From the NCBI RefSeq assembly GCF_040054535.1, contig NC_090779.1, forward strand, positions 25,703,501-25,767,500: 64,000 bases of DNA, written 5' to 3'. Below, in pieces: positions 36,869-49,918 of the stretch. Under the pieces are notes generated by a model that was not told where the DNA came from, did not search any database, and worked only from the letters and a program-made list of their open reading frames with translations. Position 1 is the first letter of the stretch. Each line of letters opens with the position of its first letter. The DNA comes from Antennarius striatus. Lineage: Eukaryota; Chordata; Actinopteri; Lophiiformes; Antennariidae. Made by a program: the position numbers and the translations under genes.

Positions 36869-39800
36869 GTGTGTGTGCGTACTCACTGCCCTCCCAGGTG
36901 CAGTGGAGCAGGTTGAGCGCCCCCTCCACCCTTTTCCAGTGCTGCAGGTGGAAGAAGGCGTAGGCGATCGCCTCGCTGTCGCCTCGCTTCAGGATGTGTT
37001 CAGGAGGAAGAATCAGACTCTTCATCTCCAGCAGGTACTGAGGAGGAGGAGGAGGAGGAGGAGTAGGAGGAGGAGGAGGAGGAGGAGGAGTAGGAGGAAG
37101 AGGAAGAGGAGGAGGAAGAGGAAGAGGAGGAGGAGGAGGAAGAGGAGGAGGAGCAGAAAAAACATCAGCACAGCTGGAAAACAATTACACACTGAATCAA
37201 TCAATACTCAATCAAACCAATCAATAGGGCAGCAGCGCATCAACGACCAAACACCCGCTCGTGACTTCCTGTCCGTGTGACAGCAGCGCTGGTGAGGTTT
37301 GCTAATGGTAGCGCTAAAGCTAATGCTAATGCTAACACTAAAGCTGTGGGTCAGGCTACGCCCACCTCAACGTTAACCCTCACACTAACTCTGTCCCGAT
37401 GTAGTACTCAGTTCCTCCAGCAGGAGGGGGGCTCTGTGTGGCCTCAGCGGGCGTGGCTTAAGTGGGCGTGGTCTCCTCACCTTGGGAACGTGGGGGTTGA
37501 ACTCCACCGCTCTGTGAATGGCCTCCACGGCGTTCATCTCGGCCGTGCTGAGCCCTCGCCGAGACGCCGCCTCCGGAGAGAATCTGCAGACAAACAGCAG
37601 TGACTACACACCGGACGGCGCGCCAGGATGTGAACAATACGATCAGCAATCGGTACGATCAGTGATCAATACAATCAGTGTTCAATACGATCAGTGTTCA
37701 ATACGATCAGCGATCAACACAATCACCGATTAATGGCTCTGTTAGCGCTAAACAAACTGCTATCAGTGACCGATACTCACTTGTCGGACACCGCCCTGGC
37801 TTTGAGCAAGGCTGCTGTGTAGCATATCGTTGCAGATTTGGGTAAGCTAATATCTGGAGGAGACAAAGCAGAGGGGGGGTGTTGAGGGGGGGTGTTTAGT
37901 AAATACAGCAAAAGCCAGGAATTACACAGGATTACAGCAAAGAGCCCAGAGGCAGGGGACACAACACACAGATGCATTGTGGGTCGACTCGTTCCACCGG
38001 TGGACATGTGACACCAGGGTGAGTGGACAAACTGAACCTGAACTGAACCTGAACTGAACCTGAACTAAACCTGAACTGAACCTGAACTAAACCTGAACTG
38101 AACCTGAACTGAACCTGAAGGTCAGTTTGTCCACCACGTACACAAACCCGAGGCGACTCACAATAAACAGGAAGTGGTATCCAAAGGTTACGTAAGCAAC
38201 TGGGTCTGACTAGTTCCTGCAAAAGGACCGATGGATGGATCAGTAAACTGATTGGTTAATTGATCAGTAAGTTAGGGCAGTTAGGGTCAGACATTAGAGT
38301 TAGAGGTCAGGGGTCAGAGGTCAGGGTAGCGGGCCACACCCGTGGGTCCTCACCGTCGTACTTGGCCAACACGGCCTGGACGTCGGCGTAGTTCTGCAGC
38401 TCCAGCAGCGACTCCAGCAGGTTCTCATGGATGTTGAACATACTGAGGAGAGGGAACTCCTTCATTAGCTGGAAAACACACACGTGTGTTACACGCCAGC
38501 CCGGACACCACACACACACACAGCAGGGCAGTGTGTGTGTGTGTGTGTGTGTCTGTGTGTGTTCTACCTACATCTCTCATCATCTTCACTGCTTCTCTGG
38601 TCCTCCCCAGCTTCCTGGAGCACATGGCCAGCCTCCTCTTGATGTACACCAAGACATTAGTGTCTCTTCCTGGTGGGGGGGCAGGAACAGAGTGTAACAG
38701 AGTTCAGGGTCAGGGGTTCCTGTTCAGGGTGGGGGGCCGTCCTACCGTGATGCTGCAGCTGTTGGCTGCGGCGGTAGCAGCTCTCTCCCGCCTTCAGCGC
38801 CTGTTTGAACAGACGCTCCGCCTCCATGATGGTGGTGGCCTCCTCCTCCGCCAGCAGGATGTACGCCGTGGCACAGCTGGAGGAAGAGGAGGGTTAGGGT
38901 TGGGGGCGCGGGTTCAGAACCCGACAGGAAGTGACGCGGCGGGGACTCACTCCTCCAGCTCCAGAGCTTCGTGGGCTGCAGAGATGCGAGCCTGAGGGTT
39001 CCTCTCTCTCCACGCCTTCTGCATGACTGCCAGCAAACAGACACAGCTGGGTGTGACCTCTGACCCCGAGAGGACACACACTACTGTGTGTGTGTGTGTG
39101 TGTGTGTGTGCTTACTGGCGTCAGCTGGACGGAGGTGGTCCGAGTCGCAGGTGAAGAAGGTCTGGTGGTCTTGAGCCGACAGGTTCATGTCGTAGTAGGT
39201 CAGAGGCTCTCGACCCGTCACCCAGGTGTACCTGCACACAGGTGGAGAGGGGTGTGGCCAGTCAACAGGACGAACGATGGAGCAGGGGGGGCACAGAATG
39301 GGGAAGGGAGCGTCACTCACCGGTTGTATTCAGCTCCACGGAACAGGTTCAGCGGGTTCCTCCACACTTTACATTCTGTAGGGGAAGAACGAGTCATGTG
39401 ACACGTATGATGTCATTAACCCGACACACTCTGATCTTTACTGGGACTGATGGGTTGTTGTTCATCAAACATTCCTTCAGATAATTTAAGATATAAAAGC
39501 CAACAACAGAAATCGTTAAATATTCTAACATTAAATATCAGCCTGGATTTGATTTGATTTCACATTTATTTAACATTTTATTAACATTATCAGTTCGGAT
39601 TTGATTATATTTCACATTTTAATGTGAATATTAATATGTGATTTACAATTAAATCGGTTTAGATTTAATTGTATTTCACAATTATTTAACATTTATTTAA
39701 TAATAATAATAATAATAATCCTTTATTGTCCCACAGTGGGGAAATTTGTGCGATCGTGGCACGGGGTAGGGGTGGGGGGTCATACATACTGTAAATACTT

Positions 39801-42800
39801 AAATAAGAAACTGTACATACATATTAACATAATTATGCAACATATGAAATATATTCACATATGGTAACATTAACATATCATATTATCAGAAATTTACAGT
39901 AACATTTTACTCTAACCTTAATGTCAGTCTGGATCTGGTTTTATTTCACGTTTATTTGACATCAGTTTAGATTTGATTTTATTCAAAATTTTATTTCACA
40001 TTAATATCAGTTTGAAATTGAATTTATTTCACATTAATTTCACATTTATTTAACATTTTATTCTAACATTAATATCAGTCTGGATCTGGTTTTATTTCAC
40101 ATTTATTTAACATTAAACTCACCCGACACGCTCTGTCGACTGGAGTCCGCTTCCCCATTGCTGGTGTTGGAGTTGCTGGGGGAGCTGTTATCCACGCCGC
40201 CCAACAGGGGGCGCAGGTGGCTCACGGACACCTGCTCGATGAACGACGTCCCGTACTTCCTGAAGTACCACCACTCAAAAATCTGGAAGACAGGAGAATG
40301 TCCAGCTGTGACATCATTCACACCGCAGGACGACCAGGAGGAGGCTCCGCCTCCATCAGAACGACTAGGGGGAGGAGGCCCCGCCTCCATCAGAACAACG
40401 AGGCTTCGCCTCCTCCTTATGAGGACGTAACAATCGGTGTCACTCAGACAAAAGAAAAAGGAGATACAGCTGTTAAAAGACAAAGTGGACGATCTGGAGG
40501 ACGGGGGGAGACGAAACAACATTTGGAAATTAAATCTTCCTAAAACTCTGACAGTCGTGACGCAGAGGGTTTTCTGGAACGGATTATTCCAGAGATTTTC
40601 AGCCCTGAAAACTCACAATAATGAATCCTGATCAAACAGGTTTAATGTTGTGACATCATAAGTAGGCTTTACATGTAATCGAATTGACCCATGCTAACAC
40701 TATCATTGGGTGAGGAGAAGGCTTTCCCTACAACTGAACTTAGTTTTCTTTTACAAACTCTCAAAGAAATGAATTTTGCAGATAGACTTATCCAATAAGT
40801 TGAAACCTTCTTTAATGGTCGTGAAGCACAGGTTCTAACCAAAAGGTTCCTGTTCAGTGTTTTTTAACTATCCAGAGGAGTCTGCAAAGGCTGCCCTAAT
40901 GCCGCCATATTGTTCTCTATAGCCATAGAACCACTGGCTATCGCCATTCGCTCCAACATCTAAATTAACGGTTAACAGATCAGCTTCGGTCCACATGAAC
41001 ACCAAATATCTATATCTGATGACCTCTTGGTTTCTCAAACCCATGAAGCTCATTTCCTTCTCTTATGCAATGCTTCCATCAATACAGACCTGCATCCAGA
41101 CGCAAGTTAAATCAAAAAGCGAGGCTGTGTCCTTCAGTATACAGGACAATAATATTAGAAACCTAACAAAACCTTTACTGTGGTGCCCAAGTGGATTTAA
41201 ATAGGTGTAGAAATACGAATATCTACAAGCAGATTTTTGCAGAAAACCACATCGAGTTATTAGACCAAGTTGGACCTACAGAAATGGTGAGAACTGCCTT
41301 ATCACTGATTGGAAGAGTAAACACAATTAAAATGACTATTCTCCCAGTTTTTATATCTATTTCATTGTGTTTGAATTACAATTCCTAACAGTTTCTTTAA
41401 AGAAATAAACAAAGCTATAACTAGCTTTTTAATGGAAAAGTAAAATACAGAGAAATAGATTTTCAGCTTTGTACTTCCCATAAATCTTCCTCAGTTAAGA
41501 ACTGATTATAGAGCAGCTCAGTTTCGTTCAATGTGGTGCTGGTTAGATGGTACGGACACTGGAACACATGGAACAACATTTAATGAAGAATGTCCCCTTA
41601 CAGGTTCTTCCCTCTGTGGCATGTAAAAAAGCTTTCAGCAATCATAATTTAAGTTATTTCAGTGGTGTGAAGCTCACACAACCACAGGTGTAATACTTCA
41701 CTACCCCGTCACACGTCCCTCACCAGATGGGAGGCAGAACTTTAAAACAATGGGTTAATAAAGGTACAAAGACAAAGATTTGTACACAGAAGGTAATTTT
41801 ATCACCTTTCAAGAGCTTGCTAGAAAATTCAACCTTCCAAATAACAACCTATTCAAATATTTTCAAATCAGACACCGGGAGAACAAGAGACACACAGATT
41901 CTCCACAGATTCCACCAGAATCTCCTCTAGAAGAACATTCAGTGAATCTACACCAACAAAAGGTCTTCTGTCCTCCACCTGCTCCATCCTGAACAACCAC
42001 CTTACAGTTTATGATTAAACCAATAAAAACAAAAGGGAATCGTTAACTTTAAAACATTCAATAGTTCCTCTACATCACCATCATCACTGGGAATCTGAAC
42101 CTCACTGGAGGTGGAGGTGGGGGCAGAAAGCAGCCCCTAACCAGCAACCCTAACATCTACCCCTAACCCGTAACCCTAATATCTACCCCTAACCTGTACC
42201 CCTAACATCTACCCCTAACCTGTAACCCCAACATCTACCCCTAACCTGTTACCCTAACCTCTGATCCTGAATGCTACGCAGCCACAAAGCTAGCAGTACA
42301 CACAGCCTTCTGTAGACGGGTCTCCCGTTCGCTCAGTGTGACCTCTGAGCCCAACACCCCGTGACCAGCGCCCCCCACCGGGTGGTGACCCGGGGCGAGT
42401 GGGAGGGTGAGATGGTTCTTACCAAGATGAGTCCTGAAATGAGGGACGAGGTTCCCGTCAGAGCCACGTAGAACTTGGGCGTCAACGTATTCAGAAACAT
42501 GCTCACTGTGAAGACAGAAGAGGAGGGTTAGAACACAACACGGGGTTAGAACACACAACACGGGGTTAGAACACACAACACGGGGTTAGAACACACAACA
42601 CGGGGTTAAAACACAACACACGGTTAGAACACACAATATGGGGTTAGAACACAACACGGGGTTAGAACACAACACGGGGTTAGAACACAACACACGGTTA
42701 GAACACACAACATGGGGTTAGAACACACAACACGGGGTTAGAACACAACACACGGGGTTAGAACACAACACACGGTTAGAACACACAACATGGGGTTAGA

Positions 42801-45800
42801 ACACAACACGGGGTTAGAACACAACACACGGGGTTAGAACACAACACACGGTTAGAACACAACACACGGTTAGAACACAACACACGGTTAGAACACAACA
42901 CACGGTTAGAACACACAACCACCATCAGCACAGACGGGTCACTGGTACATCCACATCCATGTGGAACCACCTCACGTCTGCCACACACACGTGTGACACT
43001 ACAACGCTAACGGCACGGCGCTAAACGCCTGGTCCTCCAGAGCTCTGGTGGGACGTGAACCTACAGCAACAATCCAGAGAGCCTCAGACTGACGTGGGTC
43101 AGGTACCAACTACACCCAGAACAGAACCCATTGTCACCAGAACCACTGCAGAAAGAACCAGACGGCCTGAAGGAGGAGCATCCAGACCAACGGACTGATC
43201 AGAAGACGGAAAGTAATCAATAAGGTGATCAGTAAGGTAGTCAATCAGGTAATCAAGAAGGTCCATCAATAAGGTCAATCAACAAGGTTCATCAATCTTC
43301 TTCTTCTTTCAGCTTTTCCCTTCAGGGTCTCCACAGCCAATCAGTGTCCTCCATCTAACCCTGTCTTCTCATCCTCTTCTCTCACACCAACTACCTTCAT
43401 GTCCTCTTTCACTACATCCATAAACCTCCTCTTTGGTCTTCCTCTAGGCCTCCTGCCTGGCAGTTCAGAACTCAGCATCCTTCTACCAATATATTCACTA
43501 TCTCTCCTCTGGACATGTCCAAACCATCTCAGTCTGGCCTCTCTGACTTTATCTCCAGAACCTCTAACATGTGCTGTCCCTCTGATGTACTCATTCCTGA
43601 TCCTATCCATCCTGGTCACTCCCAGAGAGAACCTCAGCATCTTCATCTCTGCTACCTCCAGCTCTGTCTCCTGTCTTTTCCTCAGTGACACTGTCTCTAG
43701 ACCAAACAACATCGCTGGTCTCACCACAGTTTTGTACACCTTTCCCTTCATTTTAGCTGAAACTCTTCTATCACACATCACACCTGACACTTTCCTCCAC
43801 AGTGAGGTTCATCAATAAGGTTCACCAAAAAGGTTCATCAATTAGGTCATCATAACATTCATCAATGAGGTCATCAATGAGGTCAACAGCACCGTCATCA
43901 ATAAGGTTCATCAATAAAACTATTTCTGCACCCAGAATATATTCCTTATTGTAATTATTGATCCCTGATGATCAGAGTATCTATGGAGCTGAAGCGTTGC
44001 ACCGCAGACAGAACCAGTTAAACCCACTGGAACCGGTTCTGGTTCTACAGCGAGCAGCAGGAGGATCCTGGGATATCAGTTAGACCCAACAGAACTGGGA
44101 TCAGAACCAGGTCTCAATCCAGAACCAAGTCTCAGTCCAGAACTGTGTCAAAACTGGGTATCAAACTAGAACCAGGTCTCAGTCCAGAACCTGGTCTTAG
44201 TCAAGAACCGTGTCAGAACCAGGTCTCAGTCCAGAGCCTGGTCTTAGTCAAGAACCGTGTCAGAACCAGGTCTCAGTCCAGCACTGGGTCAGAACCAGAT
44301 TTCAGTCCAGAACTGGGTCAGAACTGGGTCTCAAACCAGAACTGGATCAGAACCGGGTTTTAATCCAGAACCGGGTCTCAGTTTAGAACCAGGTCAGAAC
44401 CAGGTCTCAGTCATACCGGGTCAGGTTCTGGTATGTACACCAGTAAAGGGTAGTGTGTGTGTGTGTGTGTGGGGGTTGTTGGGTCCGTTCCCTGGATCAC
44501 ACGGAGGGTAAAGAGCGGAACAAAGTGCCCCCTCATGGAGGCTCCGCCTCCTGGAGTGGCGGTTCTCCTCCTGAAGAAAGGCTCCTTTAAGGCCGGCCCC
44601 CGCCCGCACGGCCCCCAGCTGCCACCGGGCTGCGCCGCTGAGAGCACACGGCTGTTTTCCTGAAAACACCGGCCCGTGTTGTCCAGCCAGAACCGTACGC
44701 CATGAGGAGACAGCAGGGCCCTCTGGGGGCGGGCCCTCTGGGGCGGGGGCACCTGTGGCTGCTAGGGGCGGGATCAGGTGATCAGGGGCAGAATCAGCGG
44801 GTGGTTTTTATTAACTACCCCTCCAGTGGGGTTCCTGAGATCAGCGAGTTCAAACCTCCGGTCAAATAACCTGTGATCACATGACCACGGGCACTAGCCC
44901 AGGTGTGATCCCACCAGGTGAGATCCCACCAGGCGTGATCCTGCCAGCCAGGTGTGATCAGCCAGGTGTGATCAGCCAGGTGTGATCCCATCAGGTGTGA
45001 TCCCACCAGGTGAGATCCCATCAGGTGTGATCCCACCAGGTGTGATCTGATGTCAGACTCTTTACCTGCATCATATCCAGCAGCACGAACTGAATGATGA
45101 CATCATCACACACCCAGAAAAATATTTGTCGCTGGTGGATCAATCAGGATCCTGATTGGTTTGGTTTATGTAACAGCTCTCCTGATTGGTTATCTACAAA
45201 CGCTTTTTAAACCAATCAGACTGTTTTGTGGAGCTTCAGCTTTATTTCCTTTTACGTCAACACGACTAGAGCAGAGCTGATTGGCCCAAAGATCAATGGC
45301 TTTCTGTAACAACATTTGACTCTTTCCTCCAATCAGATTGCAGGTAGAGAGCGACGACAATCTGTTTGATCTGGAACAGGAAGCTCTTCAAACACACACA
45401 TGATGCTAAATGTAGCCCAACACACGCAGCACACGCCTCAGAACACAGCTAGCGTGTTCCTGTCTGCACCGCGGGTCACATGACCTACCCTCCATCGTGC
45501 CGCCAGCAGCACCCCCTCCCTCAGACGACCCCCCCAGCAGCACCAGGCATGAGGCTGAGCAGCAGCTAGCAGCCTCCATCACCACCGGAGGCCCCCGGGC
45601 TGGCTCCTCCTCCCTGATTGGCTGCTGCCTGAGTGACATCACGCTGACGCCTCCCTCGTCTATCAGTTAGTAACCCAGCAGAATAACTGCAAGGTGGGGG
45701 GGACCAGTGCAGCCAATCAATAGCATGGGTTTTAATGAAAGGGGGGAGAAGCAGGTGCTGCTCCGTCTCCTCCTCCAGAGGTAACCATGGCAACCCTCAC

Positions 45801-47700
45801 ACAACCCCCCAGCAGGATGGAGGCAGATTCACAGCGAGCATCACCAGCCCTCCACCGGTGATCCCACACCTCCCAGTGTCACCAGTGTGTCACATGACCT
45901 CTGACCGGCCTGATGGAGAACCTGGGGGGTCCGGCTCTAGAACCCCTGAGCAGCATTTGAGGGGGGGGGCATCCATTTATTAGACTGAGCGACCTTCAGG
46001 TCACATGACTCCTTTGTCTTCCTTCAGCAGACACGACACAGGCAGGATGGAGGGCTAGCAGGGTTAGGCTAGCGCTGTTAGCACAGATGATACATCAGGG
46101 GTGTCAAACTCAAGGCCTGGGGGCCAAATGTGGCCCTCCACATCATTTTATGTGGCCCCCCAGAGAATAAAAGGTCACAGTGTCTAAAAATAAACGGGTC
46201 AAAAGTGTTCTTTGACCAAAACTACATTTCCCACAATGCAGTAATTCAGTCCATTTGAACTCTGACAGAGACGTCAAACAGATGAAAACTAGCTGCTACA
46301 CCTGGACCACCTGGAGGGTGGAGCTCCTGTGGCAGGTTTAACCCCGTACTGACCCCTGTGGAGACAGACGTGTGTCTCCAGCAGATGGAACGTCTCCTGA
46401 AGGTCCTCCAGCCGGTTCCTCCTCCACCTCTAGCTCCACGGACAGAAATAGCCCAAGTCAGCAGTTGCCACAGAAACCTCATCGCTCTGCCGTTTCGCCA
46501 TTCTTGCAGGCGTTTCCATAGCAACGAAGACAACGAGTTGTCGCCGGAGAGCCGTTTGGCCCCCGACGCACGACTATTTCCATCAGCACCTCCTGCTGCT
46601 CCTCACAACGGAGACGCTCAGGCCGTTAGCCGCTTAGCACCGCGCTTATCAAACGACATCACAGTATCCGACCGGTCCGAGCACGGCCCCCGAGCCATCC
46701 GACGGGATTCCACCGGCTAATTCCATTTCTCAGAGCGCTCTTATCAGCTGACGGACCGGCGCGACCCGGCATCAGGTCTGTGTGGCGTTCAGGGTCAGGA
46801 ATTAACCTGGGAACATTCAGACTCCTGGAGAGCATCACAATTTGATCATTTAAGATATGTGTAAAACTCAAGGCTTGGGGGCCAAATGTGGGGGCCTCAT
46901 CATTTTATGTGGCCAGTGAAAGCATAAAAGGTCAGAGTGTCTAAAAATACATAAAAATAGTAGACTTCATTTCCCACAATGCAGTAATTCAGCCCATTTA
47001 AACTCTGACAGAAACGTTGTGAACAAAGTTAATAAATTCAGTTATTTAACATTAAGGAGTAGTTACATTTAGTTACATTACACTGAGTTACATTTAGTTA
47101 CATTTATTAGTTACATTAAGGAGTAGTTACATTTAGTTACATTACACTGAGTTACATTTAGTTACATTTATTAGTTACATTAAGGAGTAGTTACATTTAG
47201 TTACATTACACTGAGTTACATTTAGTTACATTTATTAGTTACATTAAGGAGTAGTTACATTTAGTTACATTACACTGAGTTACATTTAGTTACATTTATT
47301 AGTTACATTAAGGAGTAGTTACATTTAGTTACATTACACTGAGTTACATTTAGTTACATTTATTAGTTACATTAAGGAGTAGTTACATTTAGTTACATTA
47401 CACTGAGTTACATTTAGTTACATTTATTAGTTACATTAAGGAGTAGTTACATTTAGTTACATTACACTGAGTTACATTTAGTTACATTTATTAGTTACAT
47501 TAAGGAGTAGTTACATTTAGTTACATTACACTGAGTTACATTTAGTTACATTTATTAGTTACATTAAGGAGTAGTTACATTTAGTTACATTACACTGAGT
47601 TACATTTAGTTACATTTATTAGTTACATCTGGCCCTTTGAGGACAGCAGTTATGCTGATGTGGCCTCAGCGAAAATGAGTTTGACCCCCCCTGGTTTAAA

Positions 47701-47747
<47 letters not shown>

Positions 47748-49235
47748 GAGGAACCGGATTTAATCAATGGCTTCAACACGAGGGGCTTTAAATTTATTAT
47801 TTTGTTTGAGACGACCTGTGACGTTTACAGCTAGCGCTAAAGGCTACACGGTTTGAGCTAACATGACGTCAGGGCGTGGCGTAGGAAACTACGCGTTCAG
47901 GTTTCATCTTCAAAATAAGAGCATCAAATATTTCAGATGAAGGATTTTGTTCTTCCTGAATTTCTACAAATTTCAGTTCGCATCAATAAACAGACGATAA
48001 TCAGATCAGATAATCAATACCTCCCAGACACCCTCTGATTGGACGGGCTGAGGAAAGCTGAACTCACAGGTGTGGACGTTTAGACGCCTCCTCATTAACC
48101 CTTTCAGGTGACTGGGTGCAGACTTACGGTCCAGCATCCTGATCAGAACCGGGCCAGAGGACAGACGCAGGTCAGAGGTCAAACCCCTAGACATGAGCTC
48201 AGTGTGTGAAGATGAAGATGATCCCAAGTGGTCCAGGATGGGGGGGGGGGTGTCCTCAGATGACGTCAGTCCTACCTGGCAGGGAGACGAGGACCGTTTG
48301 CAGGATTATAGATTAACAGATTAGAATTCAGATTGTGTTTCACCACTTTAAGGAGGTATCAGGATCCTTTCTGGTCCCCATCCAGCCCCCACCTGGACCT
48401 GACACCCCCGTCAGGTGAGTCACGCCCCCCAAAGAGGACAGGTGGCCCCCGCTTGTCGCCCAGAAACATTCCTGTCATCGTTTCCCCCCCGACGTCACGC
48501 CGATGGCGTCAGCACGGCGGAAACTGTCATGAAGACAGAACCTGTAACCGCTGGGCGACAGGTGACTACCAGTAACTATGGTTACTATGATAACTATGGT
48601 TACTATGATAACTATGGTTACTATGGTAACATCTAACATAGAGAAGCGATGGTAGTTCAAGACGAAATTATGTTTGCAAACCAAACTGTCTCCAACCCAC
48701 CATGTCCTCATGTTGGAGATGAACATGGACACGAGCTGTTTCCATGGAGATCTACAGGAAGTAGCCTACAGAAGAGGCTCCTCCCTCCAATCTGACCAGG
48801 TGAGGTCACGACCTGAACCTGAACAGGAAGTGTTGGTTCAGAGTTCTCTTCCATTAACAACCCGCTAACAAACAGTTAGCTCATCAGCTAACGGCTCATC
48901 ATGGGGCTCAGAGAATAGCTAGCATTAGCTAGCGCTAGTTGCTAAGAGCAGAGAGCGTTAGCAGGAAGTGTTACCAAGGAGTGCTGGATAACACATGTTC
49001 AGACTTGTTCATCAGATGATTAGATTCTGCACGAACTTGTTTCTCAGGAGCCGATTGGCTCACGTCAGCTGTGACAGTTAAGCTGACCCCCCCCCCCCCA
49101 TCGGCTCAGAATGGGACGCGTCCACTTCAGTTTTATGAAGGTGATGAAAACAAACGCACCTGTGTGACTACAGAGCTGCCCAACACAAACACAAGATGAT
49201 TTCTGTCAGGCAGAAACGTTCAGCACTGAGTCAAC

Positions 49236-49314
<79 letters not shown>

Positions 49315-49639
49315 ATTTACTGCCATCACCAAATTAAACATCAGACCCACAGAAGCTGACCCCCTGGTGACCTCAGGCTCCAGCACGAATTGGGACGTGA
49401 CCCCAGACCAGACCGTCTGTTAGCCTTCAGTCCAGCTGACCCCTCATCAGGTACATCACACACCACACAGGTGAGAGGGGACACACACATGCTATATGCT
49501 ACATGCTACATTAGCCTTGGAAGCGTGCTAGCTCTGCTTGGCACTACGCTCACGCCTTCAGACCTGGAAGCACAAGCGAGGCTTCTGGAATCACCTCCAG
49601 TGAACGCCTCACACACACAGCGATGAGGCGACGGCATGA

Positions 49640-49674
<35 letters not shown>

Positions 49675-49918
49675 GCAAAGCCAGTCTGCTCGGCGTGACG
49701 AGCTAGCAGAGGTGCTAATGCTAATAAATTGGTAGCTCCCAGATCTCCCCCCATGCAGGCTGCCACCGGAGGCAAAACAGGAAGATGAGACGTTCGGATG
49801 GAGAGATGATGGAGGAGGAGAGGAGACCCGGCCCCCCCAGTAGAACACACACACCAACATGGAGGAGCGGCTGGGGAGGAGGATGCTGGTACTTACATGA
49901 GGACTCGGTGCCGAACAT
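35886..49918 (-). CDS. st7: St7 (suppressor of tumorigenicity 7), 15 coding exons
   Basis: Minus-strand exons: 49918-49897, 42505-42423, 40282-40123, 39375-39321, 39231-39116, 39026-38951, 38876-38746, 38669-38572, 38468-38354, 37853-37781, 37583-37481, 37037-36887, 36803-36711, 36362-36223 and 35981-35886 (TGA at 35888-35886). All junctions are GT/AG, phases agree, and the sum is 1,512 nt (503 residues). It begins [20 protein letters not shown], the known short ST7 start. A hydrophobic segment ends [15 protein letters not shown]. The mid-region is helical and TPR-like ([21 protein letters not shown]). A second hydrophobic segment is [18 protein letters not shown]. The C-terminus [18 protein letters not shown] and the linker [19 protein letters not shown] are ST7-like, not ST7L-like. 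No long-form first exon encoding the extra membrane helix was found. The molecular role of ST7 is not well defined. Confidence 0.95.
36140..36217. repeat. (GT)39 microsatellite beside st7 splice donor
   Basis: An uninterrupted GT tract, read as CA on the st7 strand. It begins about 5 nt inside the intron after the exon at 36,362-36,223 and fills a third of that 241-nt intron. Confidence 0.95.
36661..36880. repeat. GT microsatellites in two short st7 introns
   Basis: GT tracts at 36,661-36,695 and 36,837-36,880 sit in the introns flanking the exon at 36,803-36,711. The second occupies about half of an 83-nt intron. Confidence 0.9.
37039..37160. repeat. (GGA)n / polypyrimidine tract at st7 acceptor
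   Basis: About 120 bp of GAGGAGGA repeats, CCT-rich on the st7 strand. The tract abuts the acceptor of the exon starting at 37,037 and so forms an extreme polypyrimidine tract. Confidence 0.95.
38027..38120. repeat. 11-bp tandem repeat (CTGAACCTGAA)
   Basis: About eight copies of GAACCTGAACT with small variants, in the st7 intron between the exons at 38,354 and 37,853. Confidence 0.9.
39490..40110. repeat. AT-rich degenerate repeat with LINE/SINE-type tail
   Basis: Irregular TTATTTCACATTTATTTAAC units alternate with CAGTCTGGATCTGG words. Within it, at 39,690-39,770, (TAA)n is followed by CCTTTATTGTCCCACAGTGG. On the minus strand that is a typical 3' tail of fish L2-like LINEs and their SINEs. 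It lies in an st7 intron and is non-coding. Confidence 0.6.
40436..41990 (+). mobile_element. Decayed L1-type LINE
   Basis: Fragments of an L1-like element on the plus strand, antisense to st7 and inside its intron. At 40,437-40,560 the frame reads [20 protein letters not shown], the coiled-coil/RRM boundary wording of L1 ORF1. At 40,870-41,050 conceptual reading gives GVCKGC and [13 protein letters not shown], reverse transcriptase motif wording from ORF2, followed by further ORF2-like words to about 41,600. Stops and frameshifts occur throughout and most of the element is deleted. It is an old, dead copy. Confidence 0.7.
42130..42262. repeat. CCCTAA-containing minisatellite
   Basis: About five variants of CCCTAACATCTACCCCTAACC. 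It is telomere-like in wording but has a period near 26 bp. Confidence 0.8.
42528..42912. repeat. ~20-bp minisatellite in st7 intron
   Basis: About 19 copies of GGTTAGAACACAACACACGG with length variants. It begins about 23 bp upstream (on the st7 strand) of the exon starting at 42,505. Confidence 0.9.
43200..43930. repeat. Degenerate AAGGTTCATCAAT repeat (split by RTE)
   Basis: Irregular 11-13-bp units (AAGGTTCATCAAT, GAGGTCATCAATG) occur on both sides of the RTE fragment. The host repeat therefore predates the insertion. Confidence 0.75.
43297..43800 (-). mobile_element. 5'-truncated RTE LINE copy
   Basis: Carries the same 3' end as the element at 2,372, closely matching the C-terminal reverse-transcriptase region ([26 protein letters not shown]) and the 3' (GAAGAAG)n tail. 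Only about 500 bp survive. It is flanked by a likely 12-bp target duplication, AGGTTCATCAAT at 43,285-43,296 and 43,805-43,816. However, it inserted into a local repeat made of similar words, so the duplication is not certain. Confidence 0.88.
44095..44430. repeat. CAGAACCAGGTCTCAGTC minisatellite
   Basis: Variable 18-36-bp units built from CAGAACC and GGTCTCAGTC in the large st7 intron 49,896-42,506. The reading frames through it are repeat translations. Confidence 0.85.
44900..45050. repeat. CCAGGTGTGATCC minisatellite
   Basis: About eight copies of a unit of about 18 bp, (T)CCCACCAGGTGTGATC, with a few single-base variants. Confidence 0.85.
46096..46290. mobile_element. hAT-like MITE fragment A
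   Basis: Begins CAGGGGTGTCAAACTCAAGG, the terminal inverted repeat wording of a common fish non-autonomous hAT family. It continues GGGGGCCAAATGTGGCC and TTTCCCACAATGCAGTAATT before ending at about 46,290. Only one terminus is present. Family assignment is from memory of the terminus, not from a search. Confidence 0.6.
46858..47693. mobile_element. hAT-like MITE copy B with 64-bp internal array
   Basis: The left part matches fragment A (AAACTCAAGGCTTGGGGGCC, TTTCCCACAATGCAGTAATT). The right end is GAGTTTGACCCCCCCTG, the inverted repeat of the left terminus. The left terminus itself is eroded. Most of its length is the 64-bp tandem array. Confidence 0.65.
47041..47632. repeat. 64-bp tandem array, ~9 copies
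   Basis: Unit ATTAAGGAGTAGTTACATTT plus GTTACATTACACTGAG plus (TTACATTTA)2, exactly 64 bp (starts at 47,051, 47,115, 47,179 and onward). Copies are almost identical, which indicates recent expansion or homogenisation. Confidence 0.95.
47700..47744. repeat. (GAT)15 microsatellite
   Basis: A pure ATG/GAT trinucleotide run just after MITE copy B. Confidence 0.95.
48581..48630. repeat. 18-bp repeat of RFX X-box-like motifs
   Basis: GTTACTATGATAAC at 48,581 and 48,599 and GTTACTATGGTAAC at 48,617 each fit the X-box consensus RYYNYYATRRNRAC. They are spaced exactly 18 bp apart in an st7 intron. Confidence 0.6.
49239..49312. repeat. (GT)37 microsatellite
   Basis: A pure GT tract in the st7 intron upstream (on the plus axis) of the first coding exon. 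Confidence 0.95.

Noticed and set aside
45061..45110. Possible extra st7 exon ending in a donor-like GTAAAG on the minus strand
   Set aside because: The reading does not resemble ST7 and the neighbouring st7 exons already join in phase without it.
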